A stretch of 64,000 nt of DNA from Pirellulales bacterium (lineage in GTDB: Bacteria; Planctomycetota; Planctomycetia; Pirellulales; Thermoguttaceae): assembly GCA_016935315.1 (NCBI GenBank), contig JAFGRD010000133.1, forward strand, positions 20,558 through 84,557. The letters are read 5' to 3'. The translations under genes were made by a program, and so were the position numbers. Of the stretch, positions 27,329 to 35,935 are shown in pieces. Positions within the stretch are counted from its first letter, which is position 1; each line of letters starts with the position of its first letter. The notes under the pieces are model-generated. The model made no database searches. It worked only from the letters and a program-made list of their open reading frames with translations, and was not told the origin of the DNA.

Positions 27329-27871
27329 TCAGCGGCCGCTTCGCAACCAAGGCAGGGCCTTCAGTTCGATCAGCTTGGCCAGTCCGGCGTCGGCCAGCTC
27401 GGGCCCGGTCACGTAGCGCCCAGCCTGAACCCACTGCTGGATCTTCTCGTTGGGAAAGTCCAACAACTCGGCCAGCAGGCGGTCCATGTCGCCTTCCAAC
27501 TGCCCGAAATGCCGGGCCCACTCGGCCGCTTCGCCCAGGCCCACGTTTTCCTCGCTTTGCCATTTCATGGGATGAAACAGCAAGACGCTGAATCGCGTGA
27601 CCAGCCGGCGGTGACAGGCGGCAAACGGCCACAACGCGGCCGAAGAGCACTCGCCCGCCACCACGCCCGTCGCACGAAGCCCGCGCAGCGTCAGCAGCGA
27701 GGTCAGGGCCATGGCCGTGTACGGGCTGCCGCCCAGCGAGTCGATATACAGGACACACTCCCCGCCCGGCTCCACCGCCAGCAGCTTCTCACACAGATCC
27801 GCCTCGTTCTCGGTCAGGTCGCCGACCAGGGAGATCTCGACCGGGCCTTCGTGTTGACGCTCTTCCATCAT
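27329..27871 (-). CDS. ClpP-like protease-fold protein, catalytic Asp not conserved
   Basis: A 180-residue protein of the ClpP/crotonase fold. The strand YIDSLGGSPYTAM matches ClpP's 'INSPGG' region. The nucleophile Ser aligns with S77 (GECSSAAL) and the His with H100 (SVLLFHPM). The third triad residue of ClpP (Asp in the 'DRFLS' segment) aligns with Gly151 (GRYVTG), so the triad is incomplete as I align it. The start MMEERQ follows TGGAG. No Clp ATPase gene is near. It may be a non-canonical ClpP paralogue or an inactive subunit. The fold is fairly sure; activity is not. Confidence 0.78.
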   Translation of the reverse strand: MMEERQHEGPVEISLVGDLTENEADLCEKLLAVEPGGECVLYIDSLGGSPYTAMALTSLLTLRGLRATGVVAGECSSAALWPFAACHRRLVTRFSVLLFHPMKWQSEENVGLGEAAEWARHFGQLEGDMDRLLAELLDFPNEKIQQWVQAGRYVTGPELADAGLAKLIELKALPWLRSGR

Positions 27872-28006
27872 GTGTCTCCAGGATTCACGGGGCGGGGCCC
27901 CAACGAGCCGCGTGCGTCGAGGTCGATCGCGCGCACCGAAAAAAAGAGGGTGCGCCGCGTCGCGCGCAGCCCACCCTTCCTTTTCAGAAAAAGCTGCACA
28001 GAAGCC

Positions 28007-28183
28007 CTATTCGTCCATGCTGATGGCATCCACGGGGCAGGCGTCCACACAGGCGCCGCAATCACCGCACACTTCTTCGTCGACGACCGCGATGTCGTCC
28101 TGCATCGTGATCGCGTCCAGCGGACACGATTCGACGCACGACTCGCAGCCGGTGCACGTTTCCTTGTCCACAATCGCTGTCAT
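28007..28183 (-). CDS. 2[4Fe-4S] ferredoxin
   Basis: A 58-residue bacterial-type ferredoxin. Two cluster motifs are spelled out: C-T-G-C-E-S-C-V-E-S-C-P at residues ~10-21 and C-G-D-C-G-A-C-V-D-A-C-P at ~39-50, each followed by the usual 'DAI'. It would carry low-potential electrons for cytoplasmic redox enzymes. The length is normal for the family. GGGAGA lies nine bases before the ATG at 28181-28183. It stands alone between the ClpP-like gene and the repair fusion. Confidence 0.93.
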   Translation of the reverse strand: MTAIVDKETCTGCESCVESCPLDAITMQDDIAVVDEEVCGDCGACVDACPVDAISMDE

Positions 28184-28455
28184 AAGAGCATCTCCCTTGG
28201 TCGTTTCGGCTGAAAAACCACAATCGTGAATTTATACACAGCGGCGAGCCCCCCCGGCTATCCCCTGTTTGCATCCGTGGGGCCACCCTGGGCTAGGGGC
28301 ACCGCAAACGGCGCCGCCCGCGGTGGACCCCGCAGCGGCGCAGTCGACGATGGCCTGAAAAGATACCGCTTCATTTTCCGGCGTCAAGGGGCCGGACTTT
28401 CCGACGGATGACCGGCCCTCTTTCGATGCAGGGGCAGCCGCCGTACCGCGGCTGG

Positions 28456-29436
28456 CTAGCCTTCGGCCGAGCGGCTCAACCGATCCGCCCAATAGAGGGG
28501 CTCCGGAAGCCGCCGACCGGTCAACAGCCGCCGCACCAGCCGCTCGGCATAGGCCACATCAAGGCGGTGGCCCGGCGAGAGGAACACCGGCCGCCGACTC
28601 CCGGCCGTCGTCCGCAGGGCCACGCCGATCAAGCGGTCTTCGTGGACCACCGGCCGCGACTCGCCCGGGCCCATCGCCTCCAGGTCGACCCGTCCGCAGA
28701 GCAGCTTCTTGGTTACGCCGACCGTCGGCAGCGAAGCCACCACTCCCAGATGGGTGGCGATGCCGGCGTGGCGGTGGTGGAGGATCCCGCTGCCGTCGAC
28801 CAACACTACCTGGGAGAGCTTCTCGGCCCGGCGGACCTGCTCGAGCAGATCCAGCAGGATCGGCAACTCGCGAAAGGCCAGGTAGGTGCTGATGTAGGGG
28901 AAGACCACGCGGCGGCGCACGGTCGTCGACCAGACCAGACGCCCGGACCTGGTTTCGACCAGGGCATACGCGGCCACGCCCTGGCCGGCATGGGGATAGG
29001 AAACATCCACGCCGCCGACCAACCTAGGAATGCGTCGCCGCGGCCGCAGCGAGACCTTGGCCGCCAGCTCCTCTTGCACGCGGCGGAGCCGCTGAAGCGG
29101 CCGGTCGGAAACGAAGCGATCGAAGCCGTAGCGATCCAAATCGACCACGCCTTGATGCACCGCGACGCCCTCCTCGGCCAGCCGCTGCCGTTTGGCCCGT
29201 TCTCCGCCGTCGATGTACTGGCCCAACTGGCCGCCGGCGCGGACCACGCGGTGGCAGGGGCACTGCTGCTGATGGTCGTGATGCAGCATGACATGCCCGA
29301 CCCATCGGGCGGCGATCCGGTTGCCGAGTGCTTCGGCCAGCGCGCCGCACGTGGTAACACATCCGGCGGGCACTTGCGCCGTCAATTCGCGCAGCCGCAT
29401 GGCCAGATCGGGGATCTCGCAGGACAGCCCGGCCAT
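28456..29436 (-). CDS. Alkylguanine-alkyltransferase-like / endonuclease V fusion
   Basis: A 326-residue two-domain DNA repair protein. Residues ~5-95 form an O6-alkylguanine-DNA-alkyltransferase-type domain (VPAGCVTTCGALAEAL, ARWVGHVMLHH, PCHRVV with candidate acceptor Cys61). Residues ~105-310 are endonuclease V, with metal-binding Asp144 (GGVDVSY), Glu190 (LAFRELP) and Asp214 (LVDGSGILHHR) and the GVTKKLL helix. Endonuclease V cuts next to deoxyinosine; the other domain would remove alkyl groups. A similar fusion was characterised from the archaeon Ferroplasma. The family calls are firm; activity of the first domain is inferred. The symporter gene lies 19 bases upstream. Confidence 0.92.
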   Translation of the reverse strand: MAGLSCEIPDLAMRLRELTAQVPAGCVTTCGALAEALGNRIAARWVGHVMLHHDHQQQCPCHRVVRAGGQLGQYIDGGERAKRQRLAEEGVAVHQGVVDLDRYGFDRFVSDRPLQRLRRVQEELAAKVSLRPRRRIPRLVGGVDVSYPHAGQGVAAYALVETRSGRLVWSTTVRRRVVFPYISTYLAFRELPILLDLLEQVRRAEKLSQVVLVDGSGILHHRHAGIATHLGVVASLPTVGVTKKLLCGRVDLEAMGPGESRPVVHEDRLIGVALRTTAGSRRPVFLSPGHRLDVAYAERLVRRLLTGRRLPEPLYWADRLSRSAEG

Positions 29437-29455
29437 TCGCCTTTTCGGGTTCGCG

Positions 29456-31546
29456 CTACCAGAAGATCACGTACAGGGCGAGGGTCGCAATGACGACCAG
29501 CACCCCACAGATCTTCGCGCCTTGCGAGGCGGCCATGTTGAATGTCTGCTGCTCGGGCAGTTCGACGGGCCTCCTCAGCGGGTTGATCAGGGTCAGCAGG
29601 ACGATCGCCCCGGCCACGACGCCGGCGGTGATCGCCATGCGATTGAGGAACGCCACGTCGTTGAAGAACAGTTGCAGTATGCCATAGGTGATCGGGCAGA
29701 GGATCAGCCCGACCGCTCCAGCGATCCGGGGCGTCCACGGCACGAACAGGCCAAAGAGGAAGACCGTCAGTACACCGGGCGAGATGTAGCCCTGGAACTC
29801 CTGGATGAAGTGGAAGGCACCCTGGAACTCGGGCCGGGCAAGCTCGGGGGCAATGAAGCACCCGACCAGCACGGCCGCCGGCACACACAGCCGGCCCGTC
29901 GTAACCAGCGCACCCTGCGAAGCATTCTTGTTGATATACTCTCGATAGATGTCCATGGTGAAGATCGTCGAGGCCGCGTTGAGCATGGCCGCCAGCGAAC
30001 TGACCACGGCGCCCATCAGGGCGGCGAGCACGAACCCTCGAAGCCCGGTCGGCGCGAGATAGCGGACCAGCAGCGGGAAGGCCCCGTCGTGGTCGTAGCC
30101 GATCAGCTCCTGCTGCTTCTTCGCCTTCGGCGCCTTGCCGCCAAACCAGTTGACCCACTGTCGCCAGACCGGCAGATGCCCGTCGGTGGCCAGGGCGACC
30201 ACCTCGCCGTTGAGATCGCCGATGCCGAGCACCTTCTCTGCCTCGTCCTTCTGACGATTCTTGTTGTACTCGGCCATCTCATCGAGTTTCTTCTGGAACT
30301 TCGGGTCCCTCTTTGCGAGCTCGGGAGCGAGTTCCTCGCGAAGCTGGGCCAACTCGGCGTCCGCCGTAACCCGCAAACCCGCGACCGTCGCGTTGAAGGC
30401 CAGCATCTCCCGGGCCGTGTCGGGGTGCAGTTCGGCGAAGTCGCCGTTGAAGGGAAAGACTTTCTCGGCGGTGGCCGGCGTGCCCTTGACCTCCTCAAAA
30501 GCGGCCAGGGCGGGCTTGTTGAGCCGCTTGCCTTCCATCGCGTTTTCCTGCATCAGCTTGCCGCCGAACAGCGAGAAGGCGATCACGCCCGGGATACAGA
30601 CAATGAAGGGGATGACCAGTTTCAGCCCGGCGGCAAAGATCACGCCTCGTTGGCCCTCGGCAAGCGACCGGGCCCCCAGTGCCCGCTGCATGATGTACTG
30701 GTTCAGGCCCCAGTAGTAGAGGTTGGGGATCCAGATGCCCAGCAGGAACATGGTCCAGGGCAGCTCCGGATTGTCCGCGTCGAGGATCATGTGCATCTTG
30801 TCTTTTTTCAGCTGGCCAAACTTTTCGCCAAGGGAGGCGCCCTCCTCGACGCCGATCGACTTGCAGACCGCTGCGTTGTCCACGCCGATGTCGAAGTTTT
30901 CAGGCTTGTCCAGGGCCATGAAGGTCAACACCATGATGATCGCCCCGCCGACGATCAGCGCGGAGCCCCAGAACAGGTCGGTCCACGCACAGGCCTTCAA
31001 CCCGCCCGCCGCGACGTAGGCCGCCGCCGCAATGCCCACGATCCACGACAACACCCTGATGTCCAGCTCGGTGCCGAAGACCAGTTGATCCTTGAAGAGC
31101 GGCTCCAGCGCCTTCGCGCCCATGTAGATCACCGCCGTGATGTTCACGCACACGAGCATGGCCACCATCAGCAACGACATGATCGTGCGGGCGGAGTGGG
31201 TGAAGCGGTATTCGAGATATTCGGGAATCGTGTAGATGCCGCTACGGAGAAACTTCGGCAGGAAGAAGAAGGCCACGAAGACCAGGCTGACCGCCGCGAT
31301 CCACTCGTAGCTGGCGATGGCCAGCCCCACGTGGTCCTTGGCCGCCGAGCCCGACATGCCCACGAACTGCTCGGCCGAGATGTTGGCCGCGATCAGCGAG
31401 AAGCCGATCAGCCACCACGTCAGCCCGCGACCGGCGAGAAAGTAGGATTCGCTGTCCTTCTCGTGCCGGCTGTTCAGGACACCGAACGAGATCACGGCAA
31501 CCACGAAAACCAGGAAAACGCTAACGTCGATCAGCGACAGTCCCAT
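29456..31546 (-). CDS. Sodium:solute symporter (SSS family) with large loop insertion
   Basis: A 696-residue transporter. The N terminus (LIDVSVFLVFVVAVISFGVL, AGRGLTWWLIGFSLIAANIS) and the signature NLYYWGLNQYIMQRALG place it with the SGLT-like branch of the sodium/solute symporters, probably for a sugar or polyol. A hydrophilic insert of roughly 160 residues (about 335-500, Glu/Lys/Ala rich) lies before the segment LRGFVLAALMGAVVSSLA, where vSGLT-like proteins have a short loop. Start: ATG at 31544-31546 after AAGGGAA. The long open frame beyond it is not believed. Confidence 0.92.
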   Translation of the reverse strand: MGLSLIDVSVFLVFVVAVISFGVLNSRHEKDSESYFLAGRGLTWWLIGFSLIAANISAEQFVGMSGSAAKDHVGLAIASYEWIAAVSLVFVAFFFLPKFLRSGIYTIPEYLEYRFTHSARTIMSLLMVAMLVCVNITAVIYMGAKALEPLFKDQLVFGTELDIRVLSWIVGIAAAAYVAAGGLKACAWTDLFWGSALIVGGAIIMVLTFMALDKPENFDIGVDNAAVCKSIGVEEGASLGEKFGQLKKDKMHMILDADNPELPWTMFLLGIWIPNLYYWGLNQYIMQRALGARSLAEGQRGVIFAAGLKLVIPFIVCIPGVIAFSLFGGKLMQENAMEGKRLNKPALAAFEEVKGTPATAEKVFPFNGDFAELHPDTAREMLAFNATVAGLRVTADAELAQLREELAPELAKRDPKFQKKLDEMAEYNKNRQKDEAEKVLGIGDLNGEVVALATDGHLPVWRQWVNWFGGKAPKAKKQQELIGYDHDGAFPLLVRYLAPTGLRGFVLAALMGAVVSSLAAMLNAASTIFTMDIYREYINKNASQGALVTTGRLCVPAAVLVGCFIAPELARPEFQGAFHFIQEFQGYISPGVLTVFLFGLFVPWTPRIAGAVGLILCPITYGILQLFFNDVAFLNRMAITAGVVAGAIVLLTLINPLRRPVELPEQQTFNMAASQGAKICGVLVVIATLALYVIFW

Positions 31547-31616
31547 GGGAATTCCCTTTCTTCGGCGGTGGTCGAGGCTTCCCGGATCGAGGCGAACACC
31601 CGCCGGTCGGGTTCCT

Positions 31617-31635
31617 CTGAGCTGGACTCCTGCAA
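31617..31635. repeat. 19-base motif shared with 37759-37777
   Basis: CTGAGCTGGACTCCTGCAA here matches 37759-37777 with one mismatch. Both copies lie upstream of genes on the minus strand (symporter and GH13 enzyme), 71 and 24 bases before the start codon. Meaning unknown; possibly an end of a mobile element or a shared regulatory site. Confidence 0.4.
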
Positions 31636-31651
31636 AATGGCAGACAAGGAC

Positions 31652-31739
31652 CCATGGATAATCCACCCGCCGTGGACTGTCAAGCCCCCGCGAGGCGGAA
31701 AACCATGGCCTGGATCATTCACCATGCAAACATCAATAG
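31652..31739. repeat. Dispersed intergenic repeat, copy C (divergent)
   Basis: On the minus strand this begins right after the stop codon of the upstream J-like protein gene. Its first 33 bases (31739-31707) match the head of copy A (4358-4390) with one or two differences. The following part differs in sequence from copies A and B but again folds: outer arms CCATGG at 31652-31657 and 31703-31708 and inner CCGCC/GGCGG. So the head is conserved while the hairpin is replaced. Confidence 0.6.
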
Positions 31740-33437
31740 CTACCGGCCGGCTGAAGTGTCGCCCTCCTGACGCAATTGCTCCAACCGCCGCTGGGCGCGG
31801 GTGCGCGACAGACCGGTCAGCTCGGGCAGCGCTTGTTGGTACCAGAACGTGGCGCGAAGCTGATAGCAGTGCCGGGCGGGATCCGTCAGCGGCTCCGACG
31901 CCGTCCACCAGCGATCGGCCAAGGCCAGCATCTCGGCGGTCTCGGCCGGCTCGGCCAATTCGGCCTCGGCCAGCTCGCGCAGCTCGGCGTCGTTGCCCCG
32001 GGCCAACTCCGGCAGCCCGAGCTCGAAGTTGCCTTGCACGAAACAGTGGTACTCGCCCGCCGCAAGGTTCGCCGCCGGATCGTCCGGCTGCCGGACCAAA
32101 ACGCCCTCGGCCGCCAGAAACGCCTGACGCTGCTGCTGCCAGGCCGCCACGTTGCGGATCATGCGGACCGCCCGATCCAACAGCTTGGCGTCGCGCTGGG
32201 ACGCCGGCGCCTGGAGGTTTCGCGCCATGTCGCGGGCGGCGTCCGCCAGCAGGGCCGCCGAATCGAACTCCTCCCGGGCCGCGGCCTGGCCGGCCAGCAG
32301 CAGCGCGGCCGCGGCCAGCCGGTTGTTGGCCTCCGGCTCGCGGGCCAGGCGGGCCGACTTGCAGATCGTCTCGGTCGCCATCAGCAGCCAAGGCACCTCG
32401 TACTCCGCGCCCAACGTCTCCACGGCCTGCAACAACACGTCAGGCTCGCCGACCGCCACGGCCACGTCGCGGGCTTCGATCAGCAGCACGTAGCGGGCCA
32501 CCGGATCGTCTTGCGTATCGACCGCTTTCCGCAAGAGCATCGCTGCCAGCGCCCGCCTGGCGGCCGGCGACTCGGCCGCCTGTCGGTACTCAGCCTCAAA
32601 CAGCCGGCGGACCTCGCGCCGCGTTGCCTCTTGGACCTCCCCCGACGGCACCGCCAGGTGTTGTTCCGGCAGCCCGGAACCCTCCGGCGCGCGGCTCTCC
32701 GGCCCGGAGCCGTCGGGGGCGGTTCCCTCGGCGTCCGTTCCGTCGGGGTCGGTCGGCGGCGATTCCGTACCGTCCTGGTTGCCCTGCTGTGGCTGCGAAG
32801 GCCCCGGCAGCGACGCATCGGGCTGCGCCGGCCGGGGCTGCGACCGGTTGGGCACCGAAGGCGCGGGCGATGGGGTCGCCGCCCCGGGGCCCGCGTCGCC
32901 GGGCCGCCCTCCGGCGGCCGTTTCGGTCGCGTCGGGGCCGCCGATGTTCAGCCCGCCCCGCATCGTGGCGATGGCGATCAGCCCTCCCAGCGTTAACACC
33001 ATGGCCACCAGCATGGCGAGCAGGCACGAAGCCAGCGGCGAGCCGGCCGGCTCGATCGGTTCGCGCGGCGCGGCGGTCTGCGCCCGCTTCGGAAGCGGCG
33101 GTGGCGTGGCCGGCTCGGCCGGCGTCGGGGCTGCCGCCGCGCGGTCGCTTTCGGCTTGCCGCTGGGCCCGCAGCCGCGCGTCGTATGCGGCCTTCTTCTC
33201 CGCGTTGAGCAGGCAGAGCTTCGCCGTGGCCAGTTCATTCAGCAGCCGCTGCGACTGGGCCGAATGGCGGCCGGTCTGAAACGTCCGCACGTGGGCCATC
33301 TGCCGATCGGCCGCGTGTTCCAGCACACGGGGGTCGTCCTCAAACAGGGCCACGCCCAGCAGGCGATAGTGGTTGGGCGGGCGTTGCGGATCGCGGATGC
33401 CCAGCCACGTCAAATACGGGTCGAAAGCTTCTGCCAT
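31740..33437 (-). CDS. Planctomycete J-like domain protein with one membrane span
   Basis: A 565-residue protein. Residues ~4-95 (FDPYLTWLGI, PPNHYRLLGV, LEHAADRQMAHVRTFQTG, LLNELATAKLCLLN) form a helical domain resembling a DnaJ J-domain in pattern, with 'NHYRLLGV' in the place of the 'DYYxxLGV' segment, but no HPD tripeptide. A proline/alanine linker leads to one membrane helix (LASCLLAMLVAMVLTLGGLI), a Pro/Ser/Glu linker, and a helical C-terminal half. Such proteins are frequent in planctomycetes, function unknown. Its stop codon touches repeat copy C. Confidence 0.82.
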   Translation of the reverse strand: MAEAFDPYLTWLGIRDPQRPPNHYRLLGVALFEDDPRVLEHAADRQMAHVRTFQTGRHSAQSQRLLNELATAKLCLLNAEKKAAYDARLRAQRQAESDRAAAAPTPAEPATPPPLPKRAQTAAPREPIEPAGSPLASCLLAMLVAMVLTLGGLIAIATMRGGLNIGGPDATETAAGGRPGDAGPGAATPSPAPSVPNRSQPRPAQPDASLPGPSQPQQGNQDGTESPPTDPDGTDAEGTAPDGSGPESRAPEGSGLPEQHLAVPSGEVQEATRREVRRLFEAEYRQAAESPAARRALAAMLLRKAVDTQDDPVARYVLLIEARDVAVAVGEPDVLLQAVETLGAEYEVPWLLMATETICKSARLAREPEANNRLAAAALLLAGQAAAREEFDSAALLADAARDMARNLQAPASQRDAKLLDRAVRMIRNVAAWQQQRQAFLAAEGVLVRQPDDPAANLAAGEYHCFVQGNFELGLPELARGNDAELRELAEAELAEPAETAEMLALADRWWTASEPLTDPARHCYQLRATFWYQQALPELTGLSRTRAQRRLEQLRQEGDTSAGR

Positions 33438-33467
33438 GATCGCAGCCGCAAGGAAGGTGTATCCGGC

Positions 33468-34937
33468 TCAAACGACCACCGGCTCGATGCCCGCCAACCG
33501 GCAAAACTGGACCGCCTCGCGCTTGAAGTCGCCGTAGAAAAACACCTGGTGGAAGCCCGGATAGGCCAGCACGTCGTCGACGCCGTCGAATCGGACCATC
33601 ACCGAGACGACGCAGCCGCCGGCCGGCGGGACCGAGACGTTGTCGATCACCTCGCCCGACGAAATGATCATCTTCGGCGGCTCGTCGGGCCCGGCCGGCA
33701 GCACGTCGAGCGAGGTCACCCGCTGGCCCGTCTTCCAGATCGTCCGCGCGGTGGCGTCGCGGTTGGCGTGGTGGTGGCGAATGTCGTAAGGCTCCGGCGG
33801 CGTGCCGAACCCGTTGAGCCTCGTGGGGCAACAGCAGTGGGCCCCGATGATCGCGCCTTGCGACGTCTCGGCGACCGGGTCCTGCTGGAACCCCGGGCGG
33901 TCGAACAGATACTGGACCAACACGTGGGTGGCCACCGCGCCCAGGTCGGCCTCGCAGGCGGCCGGAATCCCGTCGTCGTTCATCTTCGACCAGGCGATGC
34001 ACGGCAGGCTGACCTTCAGCCTGCCCAACGCCCCCAGACAGTCCATCGTAATCGCGTCGCATTGCTCGCGCCGCAGCAGACTCGCCGCCACCCGGTAGCT
34101 CTTGATCCCGTTGATCACGTCCTCCTCGGTGCCGCTGACCACCGCTTGGGCCCCCTGGATCAGCTCGGCAGCCATGGCCTTGACCTCGTCGTCGGTCGGC
34201 GTCTGGCGATACTCCTCGATGAACGTGCTAGCCGGCACGTAGCGAAGCTGGATGCCCAGGCGCGGAATCTCGCGGTCGAATCGCTTGTTGCCCGCGATCA
34301 CCAGGCAGCGGGTCGCCCGCATCTTGGCCAGCGCGTGCAGCATCTTCATGCCGTATTGCACCTGGCTGAAGTCGTCGGTCGAGCAGATGAAGCAACCGGG
34401 CTTCTTCGACGGCTCGACCGTGTTGGTCGTAAACGAGCTGCCGATCGGCGAGAAGATCACCGTGGGGATCTTCGTGTCGATCGCCTTCTCGGCGGTGGGC
34501 CAGGCGTGCTCCTGCCGGTCCAACAGCACGACCAGCAGCCCGTCGGGCGTGGCCGCCGTGGCCTCGGCGATCCAGCGGTCCGCCTCCTCGGGGTTGTAGA
34601 TCGGCTCCGGCTGCAGATCGAGGTTCAGGCCCAGCTTCTTGGCCGTCGCCGAGATCTGGTCCACGTACTGCTTCCGCGCCGATTCGCCGTCGTACACGGC
34701 GCCCGGCCACCGCATGCCGTAGTCGCCCTTGCGGCGGACGAAGCAGACCTTCAGCTTCGGCGCGCATTGGGCCGCCGGCCCCTGGGGCTCGATCTTCTCG
34801 GCCCAGGCAGGCGTGCCTTGCAGCAGCCAGTTGCCCAGCATCGAGGCGGACGCCAGCGACGCCGACGTGGCCAAAAAGTCTCGGCGGTGCACCCCGCGGC
34901 AGTCGGAGCATCCAGCAGCACATCGATTGGCTCGCAT
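33468..34937 (-). CDS. Tat-exported sugar-isomerase-fold protein
   Basis: A 489-residue protein with a twin-arginine signal (HRRDFLATSASLASASMLG). The body resembles the L-fucose/L-arabinose isomerase-like fold (VCFVRRKGDYGMRWPG, TIMDxLG-like DAITMDCLGALG, and AGCVVSVMVRFDG-like end), but I see no conserved metal-binding set. Exported proteins of this fold are common in planctomycetes and uncharacterised. Start: ATG at 34935-34937 after AAAGGG; a longer start at 34973 is possible. Catalytic function unproven. Confidence 0.8.
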   Translation of the reverse strand: MRANRCAAGCSDCRGVHRRDFLATSASLASASMLGNWLLQGTPAWAEKIEPQGPAAQCAPKLKVCFVRRKGDYGMRWPGAVYDGESARKQYVDQISATAKKLGLNLDLQPEPIYNPEEADRWIAEATAATPDGLLVVLLDRQEHAWPTAEKAIDTKIPTVIFSPIGSSFTTNTVEPSKKPGCFICSTDDFSQVQYGMKMLHALAKMRATRCLVIAGNKRFDREIPRLGIQLRYVPASTFIEEYRQTPTDDEVKAMAAELIQGAQAVVSGTEEDVINGIKSYRVAASLLRREQCDAITMDCLGALGRLKVSLPCIAWSKMNDDGIPAACEADLGAVATHVLVQYLFDRPGFQQDPVAETSQGAIIGAHCCCPTRLNGFGTPPEPYDIRHHHANRDATARTIWKTGQRVTSLDVLPAGPDEPPKMIISSGEVIDNVSVPPAGGCVVSVMVRFDGVDDVLAYPGFHQVFFYGDFKREAVQFCRLAGIEPVVV

Positions 34938-35212
34938 CGTCTTATCCCTTTCGCATGATGAAGAAACCGGCAACCCTCGCGCGCCACGCTTCGGCGAAGT
35001 CCGCTTGTCTGACTATTGTACCCGCTATCCGCAGGCCGACTCAACCCTTGCCCTGCGCCTCCTTTTCACGGAGCCGGGCACGGCAACGGGCACTCGTCGG
35101 CCATCACCCATCACACGCTACTTGCCCAGCCGTGCCCCGCGAGGGTAGACTGTTGGGAGCGTGACGCGGACCCTGCTTCGTCATGTAGATCAAGGGCGTC
35201 GGGGTCGATTCA

Positions 35213-35722
35213 GTGGGTACTCCCATGGCGGAACTTGACGAGATCAAAGAACTGCGACGACTCTGGGAGGCCGATCCTTCTTCGGGCGACTTCCGCCGTC
35301 TGTACCGCTTAAGCAAGTGGGGAGGATGTTTTGAAGAGACCGTCATCAAGGGGATCCGGGGCGAACAAACAGACGCCATTGAAGACGGCATTCACTATCT
35401 GGAGGCCGACCCGTGGTATTTCCGGTCGGGCTATCAAAAGGCGGCTATTGCCCGTGCGCTGAAGGCGGCAAGACTCTCGCCGTCTCAGGAAGAACGGTTG
35501 CGTTCGGTGATTCTCAGCAGCCTCGATGGTCGCATCGGCCGCGAAGAGTTTCGCGAGTACGCGCGACTGGCGATTCGTATTACCAACAGTGCATTGCTCA
35601 GGAAACTGGAGGAGCAAGCAGCCTTGCCGCGAACCTGGGCGCAGCTTCGTGCGAAGTTCATCTTGGAGCTCTGCAGGAGGCACGGCAAGGGTGCAGACGG
35701 AGGCGGACAATCAGGCCGTTAA
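35213..35722 (+). CDS. Hypothetical protein
   Basis: A 169-residue, mainly helical protein with no signal peptide and no recognised domain. Its codon use is lower in GC and less planctomycete-like than its neighbours. It starts at 35213 (MGTPMAEL) or the ATG at 35225; no clear ribosome site distinguishes them. It is followed directly by the TIR-bounded element at 35733-35888. It may be a foreign or orphan gene. Moderate confidence that it is translated. Confidence 0.5.
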   Translation: MGTPMAELDEIKELRRLWEADPSSGDFRRLYRLSKWGGCFEETVIKGIRGEQTDAIEDGIHYLEADPWYFRSGYQKAAIARALKAARLSPSQEERLRSVILSSLDGRIGREEFREYARLAIRITNSALLRKLEEQAALPRTWAQLRAKFILELCRRHGKGADGGGQSGR

Positions 35723-35732
35723 GGGCAAAAAC

Positions 35733-35888
35733 GGGTCAGGACTATTTACCGGTGACGGCGACTACTTACCATTCCTGGGGGCGATCGCCGACCTGAAAAA
35801 GCGGCAGCCGTTCGATTTGTTCGGCTAACCATGCGTCCCCGCGGAAGACCAAGGAAACGTGGGAAAGCCCGTTAAACAGTTCTGACCC
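35733..35888. mobile_element. Short element bounded by inverted repeats
   Basis: The ends are inverted copies: GGGTCAGGACT at 35733-35743 and AGTTCTGACCC at 35878-35888 (one mismatch over 11 bases; the match weakens beyond). The inside holds no complete gene. One short stretch reads RPRGRPRKRGKA, a basic tail like those of small Y1/RAYT transposases, so this may be a remnant or a non-autonomous MITE-like element. No target-site duplication seen. About 156 bases. Confidence 0.45.
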
Positions 35889-35935
35889 TGTGTTCTTGTG
35901 CTGTTGTCTCTGCTGTTTTCTCTGCCAAAGTTAGC

